Position numbers and translations under genes: made by a program
The notes under the pieces: generated by a model
The model's input: the letters and a program-made list of their open reading frames with translations, nothing else
What the model was told of the DNA's origin: nothing
Database searches by the model: none
Assembly: GCF_003086295.3 (NCBI RefSeq)
Contig: NC_092050.1
Coordinates: 154,758,699 to 154,822,698 of the forward strand
Source: Arachis hypogaea
Lineage: Eukaryota > Streptophyta > Magnoliopsida > Fabales > Fabaceae
Length of the DNA stretch: 64,000 nt
Direction: 5' to 3'
Shown here: in pieces, positions 1-12,174 of the stretch
Position numbering within the stretch: the stretch's first letter is position 1
Layout: the number at the start of each line of letters is the position of its first letter

Positions 1-1216
1 TTCTGTTGAGGAGGAAACGTGCATAAACCGCTACCGTGTATGGAGACGCGTGCGTAAACCGTTGGAGGCAGCAGCGGTTTACGTTGAGTGTGTGTGCCTA
101 TATAAACCGTGGAAGGCAGCCGCGGATTCTTCATTTGGAGTGGATTTTGAATTTAGCTAGAGAGAGAAAATTCTAGAGAAAGGGTAGAGTACCTTGAGAG
201 TGGATCCGAGGTATCTCAGTGCCAACCTCCATCTACGTATCATGGCAGGCGAGCAGGGCTTGTACCAACTGAACGATGTTGCCCATATTGCCGGTACCAT
301 TGTTAAAGAGGTCAATTTTATTTTATTTATCTTAGCATTAGCGCTTGTTAATTAGGAAAATGGTATATGTATGGTAGAGGAACTAGAATTTATAGGTTAA
401 CTGTTATAGTTGAGTATTGGACTTGTGCATGTTAATTAGAAAGTCGATTATTGTCGAAAACCGTTTGTGATACTCATAATCGATTATTAACCAGTCACCA
501 AAAAAAAAATCAATTATTAACCGGCGGAGTTTAATTGTATAACCAATTTTTTAATTAATCAAAGAAATAAGTATTTAACAATTTGATATAACGATTGAAT
601 AATAGTTTAATAGTAATATTGTTTAATTGTTTAATTGTTTCCTTGTTTGGTGATAGTTTAAGTTATTTCTTTAGTTTTATTAGATAGGGGGATTCCTTGT
701 AGATAGTAGAATTTACTTGTTTCGTGTATATCTTTCATGTTGGGTGCATCCAACTATTTATATTTACAGTGTGAGGAGGTAACAAAATATGTCCATGCAT
801 AACAGGATCATCCCTTATCTAGAGAGGGTTGGATTGTGAGAAATGAAACTCTTCTTCCACCACAATGCTTTTGTGGGGCTTATATAGCCAACGCCCCTCA
901 CACACACTCAACGTAAATCGCTGCTGTCTCCAGCGGTTTACGCAGGCGTCCCCATACACATAAACCGCTATTGCCAATAGCGGTTTATGCACGTTTCCTC
1001 CTCAACAGAAACTGCTGCTGCTTATAGCGATTTCTGTGTTGCAGCCTATCCATGTAATCCGCGGCTACCTATGGCGGATTACGTTCTTCTGTAAACTGCT
1101 ACTGTCAGTAGCGATTTCTATAGATATATGAAAAAATGCATTTGCGTCTTCTCATTCCAAAAGTTGTATTTGTGTAATATTGAAGTCCAAATATTTTATT
1201 TACGTAAATTGCCTAA
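1..1216 (+). mobile_element. Mutator-like element (right part), with long terminal inverted repeats
   Basis: The first ~115 bases are the inverted copy of about 890-1009: both read TTCTGTTGAGGAGGAAACG outward and carry runs of AAACCGC/GCGGTTT and a TATATAA. The right arm goes on past 1009 with more short palindromes (962-986; 1060-1110) to about 1216, where similarity between modules A and B begins. The left end must therefore lie roughly 200 bases before the window. The interior holds a plant-mobile-domain gene start (242-355) and no transposase, so it is a non-autonomous, gene-carrying element. The superfamily is inferred from the long inverted repeats and the cargo; no target duplication can be checked because the left end is missing. 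Confidence 0.65.
242..355 (+). pseudogene. N-terminal fragment of a MAIN-LIKE / plant mobile domain protein
   Basis: An ATG at 242 opens a 37-codon frame. Its first 23 residues (MAGEQGLYQLNDVAHIAG..., then TIVKE) resemble the start of plant mobile domain (PMD, MAIN-LIKE) proteins, which legume annotations describe with a YRLNGVAHIAG-like opening. The frame then runs into AT-rich sequence and stops at 353-355; no further PMD exon is visible. PMD genes are known to travel inside Mutator-like elements, which fits its place between the inverted repeats here. A GT right after codon 23 could be a relic donor site. Identification is from the short N-terminal motif only. Confidence 0.55.
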
Positions 1217-1937
1217 ATAATTGCGTATCCTCTATCGTTAACATGAATTTGGATAAGTGCTTAACATTCTGTATTTATGTCTTTGATCTCATGTTTCTAA
1301 TCATCTTATAGTGATATTAGTCTTTTTAGCTCAATCGAGTAGCGTATTGTTTGCACCGCGTTGTTCTTGAAGATAGTACGGAGAAAGGGGTAATAAACAA
1401 AAATTTTTTTGTAATTTATCTATATGGTGTCATCGTATCCATCCCCAGCCACTCTGAGTCTTAAAATAAAAATAATGATAATGCAATGTTGTTCAATTAT
1501 TATTTTCAAAAGGTTTTGTTAGTCGGAGTGGTGTGACTTTTAGATGTTTCTCATTTACTTGTGTTATGACACATGTGACTCATGCCTATAACATTACAAC
1601 ATATAGAATGCAAACTTATAAACCTTGATTTGATGTTTTCATAGGCCATAAAATAAGACAAAATAAATAAAAGAAGAATAGTAATATTGGCATAGATAAA
1701 TTAAACAGAAAGAATCTTTAAATAAAATAAGGATAATAAATATAATCATAAATTAAATAAAAATGATCTTTGGATAGAAGAAGGATCTTTGAATAAAATA
1801 AGAATAATAAATATAATAATAAATCAAACAGAAACGATAAAAGGAGAACAATCATAATCATACTTTTTCTTTGTATTTTTCATTATTTTTCTCATAACTT
1901 TTATGAAAAGTATTAAGTTCAAACCGGTATAAAAAGA

Positions 1938-2340
1938 TGGGAGTCTCTTTTTCTTATCTAAAGTTCTTATCTCAAAAGTTTTGGCGATCACCTTTATTTA
2001 CTGAAGAATCATCTCGATCGATCATCTTTCCTTATCGAAGAATCATATCGATATCTTGTCTTTGAGAGCCACATTCTCTTATCGAAAGATCATTTTCTCA
2101 GTTCAATTTACAATCAAGATTATTTAGATAAGTTTATGTTAAAAGAAAGGGACAAAAGTTTGTCTTTGGGAGTTCCCTTCTCTTACCGAAGGTTCTTATT
2201 CCAAAGGTTTGTCAATCACCTTCCCTTACCGAAATATCATCCCAATTCAATTACTTTCCTTTATCGAATGATCATTTCGATTATCTTGTCTTTGGGGGTC
2301 ACTTTTCCTTACCAAATGATTGTTTTCTCTGTTCTTTAAT
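1938..2340. repeat. Degenerate tandem duplication, unit about 230 bp
   Basis: Two successive blocks (starting GGGAGTCTC at about 1939 and GGGAGTTCCC at about 2168) share the order of short motifs such as CTTATCGAA, GATCATTT and TTGTCTTTG. The matching part of module B (14,363-14,700) has a shortened version. The 67-codon frame that covers the second unit is a by-product of the repeat and not a gene. Confidence 0.5.
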
Positions 2341-3022
2341 GCACATAAGATCATTATTATAATACATGTGTATGAAATGAAGAAGCATTATATTATGACA
2401 TGCAATGCTAACATTTATATTAAAAAATATTTAAGATATGACATATAAAAAAGTAATATAAAATATCTATATTCAGTAAAATTTTTATTCCAATGCAAAT
2501 AGACACAATTTGTTAGTGAAAAGAGAGATTTGTTCCATGATTAAATTATATTGCAACTATTATATTGGTAAACAAATTATATTGCAACAAATTATATTTT
2601 TGTAACAAATTATATTGCAACTATTTTTGTATTAATTAATTAATAAAAAAAATCAATTTTTCTTAGACGGAAAGTATATGTTTATCATGAGGAAGAAAAA
2701 TTGATTAGGTGGCAACTCATTATTCTTGTTTTGCTTTTTAATCAGGAGTGATATCCGCTGCAACATGATCCATAAACCTACTTACATTAGTCCTTAATTA
2801 ACAATTAATGAATTTCTTATTTTTTTCTATAAAATTAAATGGGGACTAACTCTTTTATTTTGTTTTTGGCATATGAATTTAACTAAAATGGCTCTAAACT
2901 CTAAAGTATATGAATACTTAGTACATATTTTAATGCAAAACAAAAATATAACCACTTTGTAAATATGACTTACAATAACTAAAAATACCATCTAAACTTA
3001 GGCCCATCACAATTGCCATACT

Positions 3023-3511
3023 CTATGATGCAAGGACACTGACACGGACACGGGACACGACACGACACGGGACACGCCGACATACGAATTTTAAAATCTT
3101 ACATGACACAGAAACATATATATATATAAAATATAAAGTATTTTTTAGATAAATTGTAATGATATTTTGATATTTTATTGATATTAAAATATAAATTAAA
3201 ATTTTTTAATTATTTTTAATGTCTTATTTTAATTATATCAAGTATTTAAAATATTTTTGTTTTAATAAATAATAATATATACTATATCTAAATTTATTTT
3301 AAGAATATATATTAAGAATAAGACTGGACACGCGGACACGTGATGGTATTTAGGTGTGTTCAGGCATGTTCGGAGAAGAATTTTTTATTTTTTATTAAGA
3401 CACGGTTAGACACAACAGACACGCGTGTCGAACGAGTGTCGGTGAGTGTCATGTCCAAAATGTATCCGACACGCGGATACGATAACTCAGTGAAGTGTCC
3501 GTGCTTCATAG
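3023..3511. mobile_element. hAT-type non-autonomous element (MITE), 489 bp
   Basis: Terminal inverted repeats CTATGATGCAAGGACAC (left) and CTATGAAGCACGGACAC (right, reversed) match at 15 of 17 positions. They are flanked by the perfect 8-bp direct repeat GCCATACT at 3015-3022 and 3512-3519, the target-duplication length of hAT elements. Both ends are rich in GACACG subrepeats and the middle is AT-rich with no transposase. The matching place in module B (about 15,366-15,425) has no such insert, so it entered copy A after the duplication or was lost from B. Confidence 0.85.
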
Positions 3512-3875
3512 GCCATACTTAATCAGTCAGGGGGACAAAGCACAATAAAACTCACTTGAGACACCTGTGAGTTGTCACACGCTATTGTTGTGATATAAGT
3601 TAATTTATTTTCAATATATATTTATATTTTAACATATATTTTATATTAGTAGTTAATTTTAATGACTAATTTTAATGTACATATAACATAATTGATATTA
3701 AATATATTATAAAATTATGTAATAATTTCACAATATTTATGCTCCTACAATTATATAATTGATATGATAGAATAATTATTTATAATTTAATTTAAATTAT
3801 AATATTCTAGGTTTAAATAATAGTATAATACTTTAGGTCTATATCCTTTGTGATTGTGGGGTTTAGGGGTGAATG

Positions 3876-3905
3876 CGGATCGGATCGGATCGGATCGGAT
3901 CGGAT
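3876..3905. repeat. Microsatellite (CGGAT)6
   Basis: Six exact CGGAT units followed by degenerate CGAAT/CGGGT units. The matching site in module B (near 15,775) has a single CAGATCGG, so the array expanded in A or collapsed in B. Confidence 0.9.
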
Positions 3906-4495
3906 CGAATCGGGTCGGTTATGACTAAAATATTGATTTAATCTACACTAAAATCATCGGATTGAATGGGATCCAATATTCGCGACTTTTAAGTTTGGAT
4001 ACGATCCGATCGGATTTCGAATATATCTGTAAAATATAAAAATATTTTAAATGACTTATTTTTATTAAAAAAATTATCAATAACATCCATTTTTTTCATT
4101 CTTTTAAACATGTTTACTCTTAAAATATTATTAAACATACTTTTCTTAATAAAAATAAAATAATACAACATATATAAAAATTATTAGTTGAAATAAAATT
4201 TAAAAAATATTTATTTATTTATTTATTTATATTTGCGAATATTTGAATATTTACATGAAAACCGCAATCTGATTCTATTAATGTGCAGATCGAATCTGAT
4301 ACTATGCGGATCGATCTACACACTATTTACTTATTTATTTATTTATTTATTTTTACGAATATGTGGATATTTACATGAAATCCATAATCGGATTCTATTA
4401 ATGTACAGATAGAATTCAAATCTATATATGCAACTTTCCCTTTGAATTTAAATAAATACTGTGCAGATCGAATTTGATCTACAAAAAAATATATA

Positions 4496-4915
4496 CTCAA
4501 CGAAAAATCACCAAATTTTAAGGATAATAATATCTCATTTTTTTAATCATACTTGTAAAAAAATGCATCAAAATTCAATCTCTAATGTTGAGAACTACAT
4601 ATTTAATGTTAGATAATCTTAAAAAAAACTAACATTAAATATATATTTTTTAAAAAATACATTAGAGATTAAATTTTGATACAATTTTTTACAAGTATAA
4701 TTAAAAAAATGAGATATTATTATCTTTAAAATTTGGTAATTTTTTGTTAAATATATATTATTTTGTAATTTTTTAAAAATATTATTAATTATTAACAAAA
4801 AAATTATATAAAATATATACTTAACAAAAAAATTATCAATTTTTATAAATAATAATATTTTATTTGTATAATCATATTTATAAAAAATTACATCAAAATT
4901 CAATGTTTAGTAACA
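4496..4915. repeat. Foldback repeat with three arms
   Basis: Bases 4505-4615 pair with 4622-4740 as an inverted repeat of roughly 110 bp per arm (shared core GATATTATTATC / GATAATAATATC). A third, more diverged copy of the left arm follows at about 4830-4910. Module B has no equivalent, so this looks like an inserted foldback element plus a partial second copy. No clear target duplication was found. Confidence 0.55.
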
Positions 4916-5269
4916 TTTTTGCTAGTTAACCCTTAGATTGGTTGATGGAGATTGTGACCTCCTCATCCCTCTTGAAGGGGGGTGCCGTGGACTCTTCTCT
5001 CTGCTAATATTATGATTTATGAGAACTCTTCACTTTCCATTTAGCCCAATCTGAATTTTTTCGAGTAAAGAAAAAGGTTGGGACCTTTGAGAAAATGCTT
5101 ATCCGATGGTATCCTTTGGTTCATCCCTCCATGAAAATTCAATTCGGATGGTTCAGTCAACAAAGAAGGGAGAAGATTTATTACATGCTTTAGTGCTAAC
5201 CTAGAATATTGCTATGTGAGTTTTTGCGGGACTCTAGGGTGTTCTTCCCACTGCGTTCTTCACTCATCA

Positions 5270-7066
5270 ATGATGTTGCGTTCATCAACAAGAGCTTCTC
5301 TGCGCTTCTTTCCGCAGCAATCTCAATTTGGTACTTTTTCTCGTCCCAAACCCTTCCTTTTCCCCATTACTCTCTCTTATACCACTCATATTGATGCCAT
5401 CAAGGACAGAACCCGTCTCATAGATTCTATTAGGAATCTCCAAAACCTTGATTCTGCTCTGCATCTCTTTCACAAAATGGTTTCCATGAACCCTTTGCCA
5501 TCTGTGAAGGACTTTACCTTATTGTTTAGCTCTATGGTTAAGATGAAGCATTACACAGCTGCCATTTCGTTAATCAAACACTTGTTCTCTTTAGGACTCA
5601 AATCTGATATCTATACACTCAGTATTGTTGTCAATTGTCTGTGCCGTTTGAATCACACTCCCTTTGCCTTCTCTGTGGTGGGTACGATGTTCAAAATCGG
5701 CTTGGAGCCCAATGTGGTCACATTGAACACCATTGTTAATGGTCTTTGTATTGAAGGCAAGGTGGATCTTGCTATATGGTTAGCTGACCACATGGATAAC
5801 ATGGGGTATCAACCCAACGCCCACACGTTTGGAGCAATTATAAATGGATTGTGCAAGATCGGCAACACCCCTGCTGCCATTGCCCTTCTAAGGAAGACGG
5901 AAACAAGAAACTGCAAACCAAGTTTTGATGTTGCGGTTTATAACGCAATTGTGGATAGTCTTTGCAAGGATGGGCTGCTATCTGAGGCTTTGAGTCTATT
6001 CTCCGAAATGACAACAAAAGGTATACAACCCTCTACTATCACTTACAATTGCTTGATTCAAGGACTCTGTACTTTCAGCAGATGGCAAGAGGCTGCGTCT
6101 TTACTCAGCGAGAGAAAACAAAAGGGAATTATGCCGGATACGCATACTTTTAATATTTTAATGGATGCTCTTTGTAAAGAGGGAAAGATTTCAAGTGCTA
6201 GAGCCATACTTGGTCAAATGGTTCGAATGGCAAAGGAGCCTAATGTTGTCACCTATCACTCAATGATTGCTGCTTATTGTTTTCAAAATCAAATGGAGGA
6301 GGCCATGAAAGTATTTGATTTGATGGTACACAAGGGATGCCTCCCAGACGTCAACACTTATAATTCATTAATCCATGGATGGTGCAAGATCAAAAGGATT
6401 AATAAGGCTATTTATCTCTTGGATGAAATGATCAATAAAGGTTTAAATTTGGATGTTGTGACTTGGAATACTCTTATCCATGGATTTTGCGAAGTGGGTA
6501 AACCGTTAGCTGCTAAAGAATTGTTTTTTACAATGCACAAATTTGGTCAATATCCTGATGTATTCAGCTGTGCCATTATATTGGATGGCCTATTCAAATG
6601 TCATTTGTCTTCTGATGCAATATCATTATTTAGAGAAATGGAGAAGAATAAGTTGGATCTTAATATTGAAACTTACAGTGTGGTGCTCCGTGGTATGTGC
6701 CATGCTGGAAAACTAAATGATGCACGAGAACTCTTCTCTTGTCTGCCAGCAAAAGGCTTGAAACCTGATGTATATACTTATACAATAATGATCCAAGGTC
6801 TATGTGGGGAAGGACTTCTGATTGATGCTGAAGAGATGCTGATGAATATGGAAGAGCATGGCTGCTTGCCAGATAGCTGCACATATAACGTCTTCATCCA
6901 AGGATTACTACGACGAAATGCTGTTCTGAAGTCAATAAAATATTTTCAGATTATGAAAGACAAAGGTTTTGCAGCAGATGCTACAACCATGGAATTGCTT
7001 GTAGGTTGCCTATCTACGCACAAAGGAGAGAATGCTTTTCAAGAATTTGTGCAGAAAATTGTTTGA
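5270..7066 (+). CDS. RFL-type P-class pentatricopeptide repeat protein, copy A (598 aa)
   Basis: Intronless gene for an organelle RNA-binding PPR protein of the restorer-of-fertility-like (RFL) group; the predicted role is site-specific binding and processing of mitochondrial transcripts. The N-terminus (MMLRSSTRASLRFF) is rich in Arg and Ser with no acidic residue, like a mitochondrial presequence. From about residue 75 to the end run some 14 full 35-residue repeats plus a short last one, with typical TYN-LI-GLCK...A..LF..M...G..P motifs; there are no E, DYW or SMR domains. I chose the ATG at 5270 because it is the one conserved in all three copies. An in-frame ATG at 5216 would add 18 residues here, but the matching frame is broken in copy B. 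About 92% identical to copy B. Family assignment is secure; the RNA target is unknown. Confidence 0.92.
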   Translation: MMLRSSTRASLRFFPQQSQFGTFSRPKPFLFPITLSYTTHIDAIKDRTRLIDSIRNLQNLDSALHLFHKMVSMNPLPSVKDFTLLFSSMVKMKHYTAAISLIKHLFSLGLKSDIYTLSIVVNCLCRLNHTPFAFSVVGTMFKIGLEPNVVTLNTIVNGLCIEGKVDLAIWLADHMDNMGYQPNAHTFGAIINGLCKIGNTPAAIALLRKTETRNCKPSFDVAVYNAIVDSLCKDGLLSEALSLFSEMTTKGIQPSTITYNCLIQGLCTFSRWQEAASLLSERKQKGIMPDTHTFNILMDALCKEGKISSARAILGQMVRMAKEPNVVTYHSMIAAYCFQNQMEEAMKVFDLMVHKGCLPDVNTYNSLIHGWCKIKRINKAIYLLDEMINKGLNLDVVTWNTLIHGFCEVGKPLAAKELFFTMHKFGQYPDVFSCAIILDGLFKCHLSSDAISLFREMEKNKLDLNIETYSVVLRGMCHAGKLNDARELFSCLPAKGLKPDVYTYTIMIQGLCGEGLLIDAEEMLMNMEEHGCLPDSCTYNVFIQGLLRRNAVLKSIKYFQIMKDKGFAADATTMELLVGCLSTHKGENAFQEFVQKIV

Positions 7067-7669
7067 ATATATCAATATATATAACCTCTTAGTTCTTTAT
7101 TTGAATTGAGGTTTTGATGTTTGTGTTGAAACTGATACTTTCATGCTGTTTTTTTTTTTTTTTCAAATTGGACCCAGAGCAAGAATCTCCTTCTTGAGAA
7201 GATTATGCAATGTATTATTCTAGTCATCTACTTCCATTTAAGCTTCATTCATGTGGTTACGGAGCAAGATAAAACTTGTGGTATAAAAATGAGTTTAATT
7301 TTGATGCGTTGATAGTGTAAAACTTTAAAATATTTTGTATCTTCGTTTAATTACATTTATTTTTTTGGAGGACTATTCATAAAGTTAATGAAAAAAGATG
7401 TAATATTATATAATTGAATGCACGTATAAAACTGTTTTACAATGATAATATATCAGATTTAATTTATATGAATAGAGTATTTATATATGATATAGTATTT
7501 ATTAATATAATTTTAAATTAGAATTTAAAATAAGTTATAATATTCGAAGTTTAAATAATATTTTAGGTTCATGATTATTCAGTTGCGATGAGCATTGACA
7601 CTAAATTTGTGTTTATCCATTATTATATAATTCTACATGTTAGTATATATTCTTTCTTCTTCTTATCAG
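7067..7669. other. 3' flank of PPR copy A with a relic of another module's 5' flank
   Basis: Up to about 7290 it matches the 3' flanks of the other PPR copies and relics. Near 7590 it contains GAGCATTGACACTAAATTT, which elsewhere lies upstream of PPR genes (16,573 and 52,070). This suggests that another PPR module once followed and was deleted. No gene is seen. Confidence 0.45.
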
Positions 7670-7735
7670 GGTGGTGTTCTTTTATTGGAACCTCAGGCAT
7701 GGAGGTCTTACTCATTGAAGCATGATTTATCACCT
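7670..7735 (+). pseudogene. Bin3/MEPCE-type RNA methyltransferase exon remnant 1
   Basis: Open exon-like stretch after a TTCTTCTTATCAG acceptor and before a GTAATA donor. Its 22 codons include GGVLLLEPQAWRSYS, matching the conserved GG-x-LEPQ-W-SY segment of Bin3-type methyltransferases (7SK methylphosphate capping enzyme family). The matching next exon lies at 12,175. Earlier exons with the SAM-binding core are not found upstream, where PPR-module sequence begins, so this is a gene relic. Identification rests on the short conserved motif plus the second exon in the right order and frame. Confidence 0.65.
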
Positions 7736-8065
7736 GTAATAATATCCTCTCTCTATTTCTTAACATGATTTCTCTTCAATTTTTTGCTAATATTAGAAGT
7801 TATCTAATTCCTAGAACAATTTTTGTGTAGTTTTATTTAAGAATATATATCATAAGTTAGGAATTATATATCTTTATACTTAAGTTACTTATATCCTTCT
7901 ACAAAAATTATATATTTTTTTAAAGATAAATGTTATTTTTTTAATATAAAATAAAAATGTTTTTATAAAGAAGTACAAAAGAATTGGGTATTTTCATTTA
8001 TCATCAAGTGTGACTAAAAGACTAAGAGTTTAGAAAAGAGTAAAGTAAGAGTAAAGAAAATTAGC

Positions 8066-11000
8066 AGCATCTGTCAGGTATGGTTCACGAGTTCACGCAC
8101 TAAATTGCTGGTTTCTTTCACTATCTCTGGTGCCGAGCTTATTACCTTCTCAAACACACACCGATTCCTCGCTTTCCAAGTGCTCCAACACAGCGCCGCT
8201 ATGAGGAGGGTGTTTTGTCTACCGTCTAATTGAGCCGCTGCCCAGGATAAGACTCGTTGCCACCAATTGAAAAATGTCTCTTCTTCTCTCATCTATAGGT
8301 AAGGGGTTATTAAGTTTATGCTCCATATTATTGAAGACAGAGGGCATTGGAACAAAGCATGAGAAATTGATTCAACCTTCAACATGTATCTTGGACAAAT
8401 GGCAGGAGTGGATGCGAACCGGCTGTGAACTTGTTGCAACACCGGAAGCTTTTCATGAAAACTTTTTCATAGAAAAACCTTAATTTTACGAGGTAATTTC
8501 AATTTCCAAATGCTATTTCAGACTCTATTGTTCTGTATGTTCTGGGGCCTCAATGAAGTAGGAGTATGAAAGAATCCATAAGCAATTTTGTATCCTGACC
8601 CAACTTCATATATACCAGATTTTGTCCAGCACCAATTAACTTCATCCTCCTCCTCTGTTGGTTTGATTGAAAAAATTTTATTGCATATATCAACTGAAAA
8701 AATTGACTCAATGAGATTTCTATTCCAACTTCTATCAGGATTTAGTAACGCACTAACGTAATACACTTACAGATTTGGCAGGATTGTGAGTGCATTTTGA
8801 GGGACATTAAGGGGCACTGGTGGTGGGAGTCAGGGGTCATGGAAGATGCGAACATTAGTACCAGAGCCTATTTTCCATAATAAGCCTTTCTCGATCACCT
8901 TGCGCCCTTCAAGAACACTTCTCCAGCCCCACGACGGTACGCTTCCTATTTCTGCATGTAGGAAATCTGTATATCTGAAATATTTAGCTTTGAGCATTCT
9001 TGATAGAGTAGAATTAGGGTATTTCATTATACGCCATTACTTGCCCAATAAAGCCAAATTTTGCGCCCTTAGGTCCTTGATCTCCAGCCTTCCATCTTTC
9101 TTCGGTCTCGTCATTGTGTCCCATTTAATCCAAACCATTCTTCGTTCTGCGCCTTTTTGACCCCACCAAAATTGCGAGAGCATGCTATGAATCTCAGTCA
9201 ACAGCGTGTCCGGGAGCTTGAAACAAGAGAGTGTATAAATAGGAATCGCCTCCCCCACCGCTCTCAATAGTGTGTGCCTGCCACGTAATGACAATAGACT
9301 TCTTTTCCAACCCATAATCCTCTTCTGAACTTTATCCTTGATAGCTCCAAAGGTTGCTTTCTTTGATTTTTGAACTATAGAGGGCAGTCCCAGGTATTTG
9401 TCTTATACTCCGATATGTTCAATATTTAGTGTCTGAGCAACTGCTAGTTTTGTGTTCTGGGGTGTGTTGTGACTGAAAAAGATAGCCGACTTATTCAAAT
9501 TGACTTTTTGCCCACAGAAACCCTCATAGATCTCTAGTAATTCTAGAATACTTTGGCTTGTATTAGGTGCGCTCTTACAAAAAAGGATTGAATCATCAGC
9601 AAACAAAAGGTGATTAACTGTTTGACATCTCCGATTAACTTGAACTCTTTGAATTAATCTGTTTTGCTCTGCCTTGTGTAGCAAGAAGGAAAGCTCTTCT
9701 GCACAAAAAAGAAAGAGATATGGAGATAGGGGGTCACCCTGTCGGATGCCCCTATTTGGCCTAAAATAGCCAAAAGGTTGACCTTCCACAACGACAGAGT
9801 AAGAAACAGTCGTTACCAATTCCTTAGTCCAGTTAATCCATTTAGCATCAAAGCCCAACTTATCCATAATATACCATAAGAAATGTCATTCAACCCTATC
9901 ATAAGCCTTGCTCATGTCTAGTTTAATAGCCATCTCAAGCTCTGCCCCACTTCTCTTATTTTTCAAATAGTGCATACATTCGTGGGCAATTAGAATATTA
10001 TCTGAAATGAGTCTACTTTTGAGAAACGCACTCTGATTTGAGCTTATAATTTTATTCATAATACCTTGTAATCGGTGCACCATAACTTTAGAAATAATTT
10101 TATACATAACTGAAAACAAACTGATCGGTCGTACCTGAGTCATGTCACTGGCATCTGACACCTTTGGAATCAAACAAATTTGTGTATGATTGAAGCTTTT
10201 TAGAATTCTGCCACTGTGAAAGAAACTTCTCACTGCCTTAAAAATGTCACCTCCAACTATATCCCAGAAAAAGTGAAAAAACTTAGCTGTAGACCCGTCA
10301 TCACCAGGAGCACTCTGAGCATGAACACTAATTGTAACTCTTTTGACCTCGTCCATAGTTACTGGCCTTTGGAGCCTATGGTTCATAGAAGCTGTAACCT
10401 TAGGCTCCAAATCCTCTAAGTACGGATTCGGATCAGCCGAACAAGAAGAAGTAAAAATATCGCAAAAGTAGTCTTCAGCTACCTTTGCAATATCCTCCGG
10501 TTTCGATGCAATTTCATTGTCCCTCCCCACTAATCTCCAAATTCTGTTCCTTCGCATCCTTGATTGAAATTTCTGGTGAAAGAATCTAGTGTTCTGATCT
10601 CCTTCTTTTAGCCACTTGACTCTAGATTTTTCTCGCCAATATCTCTCTTCTTTCAAATATGCCAACTCCAACTTCTCCTCCAAACTGATAACCTCCTCTC
10701 CCCCATTGATTCCAACCACCCGCAACTTCTCTAGTTTAGCTTGAAGGTCCTCAATTTCTTTTCGGGAGTTTGCTTTGTGAGTTTTCTGCCATTGAACTAG
10801 TTTATGTCTACAAACTTTCAACTTTTGGGTCAAGGAGAACATAGCCGAGCCTACAACTTCCATTCTCCACAATTCACTAACAATTCTCTTGACATCCTCT
10901 TCTCCACACCAACGTTCCTGGTATTTAAACCGCCTTTTACTATGCCAGGATTGAGGTTCGGTTTCCATCGAAATTGGAGCATGATCCGAGCCTGACTCTG

Positions 11001-11580
11001 TGAGCCTGTGCACCACTGCATTTGGAAACTTCAACTTCCATTCCATCCCAACTAAATAGCAGTCAAGCCTCTCCTTCACCAAATCCTCTCCTTGTCTTCG
11101 ATTTATCCGCGTGAAAGGGCGCCCCACCATTTCAATATCCACTAATTCGTTACTGTCAATAAAATTAGTGAATGTTGCAATGGTGGTTGTTGATTTTTGG
11201 CCTCTACCCTCCTTTTTCGCTTGGCTTGTTATAGCATTAAAATCGCCTGCTATTACCACTTTTTCTTCCAGGTGTTGGCTCATTGTTGTAAGCTCCTCAA
11301 ACTGTAAGGATCGAATTTGCTTTGAACAACTCAAATGGACACCAATAAACGCCCATACCTCACTGCTTCCGACTTCCTTAATTTTGGCCGCCACAAAGAA
11401 TTCTCCACTGCTAATAATTGAACACTGATGCTGTCCTTCCAAGCTAGCACAAGTCCTCCTGCCACTCCTGTCGGGTTAACAATATGCCAATTTTCGTAGT
11501 TGTATACCCAAAGTTTTGCTTCCACCTGTCGAGATTGGTTCTTTGTTTTACTTATAAACACAATTTCGGAAGAGTGGGAG
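8066..11580 (-). mobile_element. L1-type LINE, ORF2 only, dead, in reverse orientation
   Basis: Read on the minus strand from 11,580: endonuclease domain (SEIVFISKTKNQ; GDFNAITS; the SGSDHAPI motif), reverse transcriptase (RPISLFSVMYKIISK; KLDMSKAYDRVE; GIRQGDPLSPYLFLFC; LLFADDSILFC), then a zinc-binding RT-associated region ending near 8074. The frame shifts near 11,440. In-frame stops lie at 9886-9888 and 8830-8832 (in place of Trp), 9403-9405 and 9037-9039 (in place of Gln), with more towards the 3' end. ORF1 and the 5' part are missing (5' truncation). No RNase H domain follows, and no clear poly(A) tail or target duplication was found. Confidence 0.9.
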
Positions 11581-12174
11581 TTACATTTTACAAAAATTAA
11601 TTTACATTATATGAATCTGATCGTTAAATTACAATAATCTATTATTAAATCATTGAAGAAAAATTCTTTTTTTGTTGAACACATATGAGCAATATATTTA
11701 AGTTCACTCTTAACTTTTTTTAATATATTTTGGATTATTGTTTTGCCATTTTGGAATCATTCACCTATAATAATTTCATAACCTATATTTTTCAACGGAT
11801 TTATATATTTGTGCGTATCTACCACTTTAATCAATTTTAGCTAGATTCTTTTTAATCTTGGCAGTTAATTGATTATTATAATAATCAAAGCATTATCAAC
11901 TTGCTATATTTGAATTATGCTTTTAACTCTATTCATTTACTCCCAAATCCCAATCAGCATTCAGCATATATATGTATTTTTTTAGGCTCTTACTAACATA
12001 TGTTTTGAAAGCATAGTTTTTTTTTTCCTGAATGTTTTACTAAAAGTTATTGAGAAGATAATTTTTTATATTTTTAATGTATTAAATATAATAAAAGTTA
12101 AAATATTTTTATTATTGTAGTCTTTAAATTTGTCCTTAAAATACAAGTTGGTTAAATCTTTTTTTATTGTGCAG
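11581..12174. other. AT-rich intron relic between LINE and second Bin3-like exon
   Basis: No coding or repeat feature recognised. If the two Bin3-like exons belong together, this is the distal part of their intron; it ends in a pyrimidine-rich TTTTTTTATTGTGCAG acceptor. Confidence 0.4.

Larger units (their letters stand above)
1223..7260 (+). repeat. Duplication module A (intergenic block plus PPR gene)
   Basis: From about 1223 to 7232 the sequence is collinear with 13,646-18,832 (module B): for example the shared GAATTTGGATAAGTGCTTAAC near 1243 and 13,670, and the shared tail after the PPR stop. A is longer because it carries a hAT-type insertion (3023-3511) and a foldback region (4496-4915); B carries its own 280-bp insertion. 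The 3' flank beyond 7232 (to about 7260) continues in the copy at 54.2 kb but is cut off in B. The direct-orientation copies start about 12.4 kb apart. Confidence 0.85.

Noticed and set aside
2136..2339. 67-codon frame in module A
   Set aside because: Falls inside a degenerate tandem repeat of about 230 bp, is broken in module B and has no motif.
4619..4903. 94-codon minus-strand frame
   Set aside because: AT-rich foldback repeat; the Ile/Asn/Lys/Phe-rich translation is typical of random AT-rich DNA.
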